Assembly (NCBI RefSeq): GCF_009861505.1
Contig: NZ_WTFT01000003.1
Coordinates: forward strand, 209,384-273,383
DNA from: Pseudomonas izuensis
Lineage (GTDB): Bacteria; Pseudomonadota; Gammaproteobacteria; Pseudomonadales; Pseudomonadaceae
Direction: 5' to 3'
Length of the DNA: 64,000 nucleotides
Part shown: positions 63,774 through 64,000 of the stretch, piece after piece
Position numbering within the stretch: the first letter of the stretch is position 1
How the letters are laid out: every line of letters begins with the position of its first letter
Program-made: the position numbers and the translations under genes
Notes under the pieces: generated by a model
Told to the model about the DNA's origin: nothing
Seen by the model: the letters and a program-made list of their open reading frames with translations, nothing else
The model's database searches: none

Positions 63774-64000
63774 TCAGCGAGCGGCTTGGATGATTGCCAT
63801 GTCGATATCCTTGAAGCCCTTGATCGTGTTGGTCTGGGCGTTACGGAATACTGTGTAGGAGGAAAATGCGGTCTGGTATGCCGCCAGTTTTGCCGGGTCG
63901 GAAGCATCGCCCTTCAGTGCGTCGAGTGCTGCATCCAGCGCCTCCTTAAGTGTTTTTGCACCGTTCTCAAACCCTTCGGCTTGACGCCCGAGGAAATCAT
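63774..64000 (-). CDS. sctF: T3SS needle protein SctF (PrgI/MxiH type), partial at its 5' end
   Basis: The last 75 codons are inside the window; the start lies beyond the right edge. The C-terminal part contains AYQTAFSSYTVFRNAQTNTI and GFKDIDMAIIQAAR, which closely follow the MxiH/PrgI needle-subunit signature (YxxxxSxYxxxRNAQSxxxKxxKDxDxxIIQ). It polymerises into the extracellular needle. The remaining operon (sctG-like or prgH-type genes) probably continues to the right. Confidence 0.93.
   Translation of the reverse strand, partial: DFLGRQAEGFENGAKTLKEALDAALDALKGDASDPAKLAAYQTAFSSYTVFRNAQTNTIKGFKDIDMAIIQAAR

Overview
This 64 kb window comes from a GC-rich gammaproteobacterium of the genus Pseudomonas, most likely the P. 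fluorescens complex. The evidence is gene order (two tandem cbb3 oxidase operons, ccoGHIS, hemN, anr and apt; recR-ybaB-dnaX; ligA-zipA-smc; xdhABC-guaD; yggL-dacB; rlmL, rmf and pyrD), strong similarity to Pseudomonas proteins as remembered, and dense intergenic REP repeats of the type common in that group. No search was run, so the species is not resolved.

Layout. 1-2763: the 5' part of a type I polyketide synthase (KS-AT-start of DH) running off the left edge. 3-4.7 kb: aerotaxis receptor aer. 4.8-22.5 kb: the microaerobic respiration block, with an alpha/beta hydrolase, ccoN2O2Q2P2, ccoN1O1Q1P1, a small hypothetical gene plus a Phd/VapC toxin-antitoxin pair, ccoGHIS, a TauE/SafE-like membrane protein, hemN, anr and apt. 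A perfect ANR box precedes hemN, a near-perfect one lies upstream of ccoN2, and weaker ones precede ccoG, so Anr, encoded in the same block, probably controls its neighbours. 22.6-28.5 kb: acyl-CoA dehydrogenase, recR, a CurA-type reductase, ybaB and dnaX. 28.6-33.3 kb: a periplasmic binding protein, a PAS-GGDEF-EAL protein, an XRE regulator, 4.5S SRP RNA and a putative zinc metallopeptidase. 33.5-41.3 kb: ligA, zipA, smc and a GntR regulator.

41.5-50.2 kb: purine catabolism (xanthine dehydrogenase xdhABC and guanine deaminase guaD), a second GntR regulator and a BenE-family transporter. A sigma-54-like promoter and a palindrome precede xdhA. 50.3-59.4 kb: yggL, dacB, a CHASE-PAS-PAS-GGDEF diguanylate cyclase, rlmL, rmf and pyrD.

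59.6-64 kb (right edge): the start of a type III secretion island of the SPI-1 (Prg/Org) type, transcribed leftwards: needle sctF, inner rod sctI, inner ring lipoprotein sctJ, sctK, sctL, a small OrgC-position gene, and finally a 465-residue membrane protein with a Ser-rich N-terminus that I do not recognise and that is a candidate secreted substrate. Its position next to pyrD marks an island boundary. The two ends of the window (PKS and T3SS) are the accessory parts; most of the middle is core genome decorated with 15 REP loci and one larger inverted repeat.
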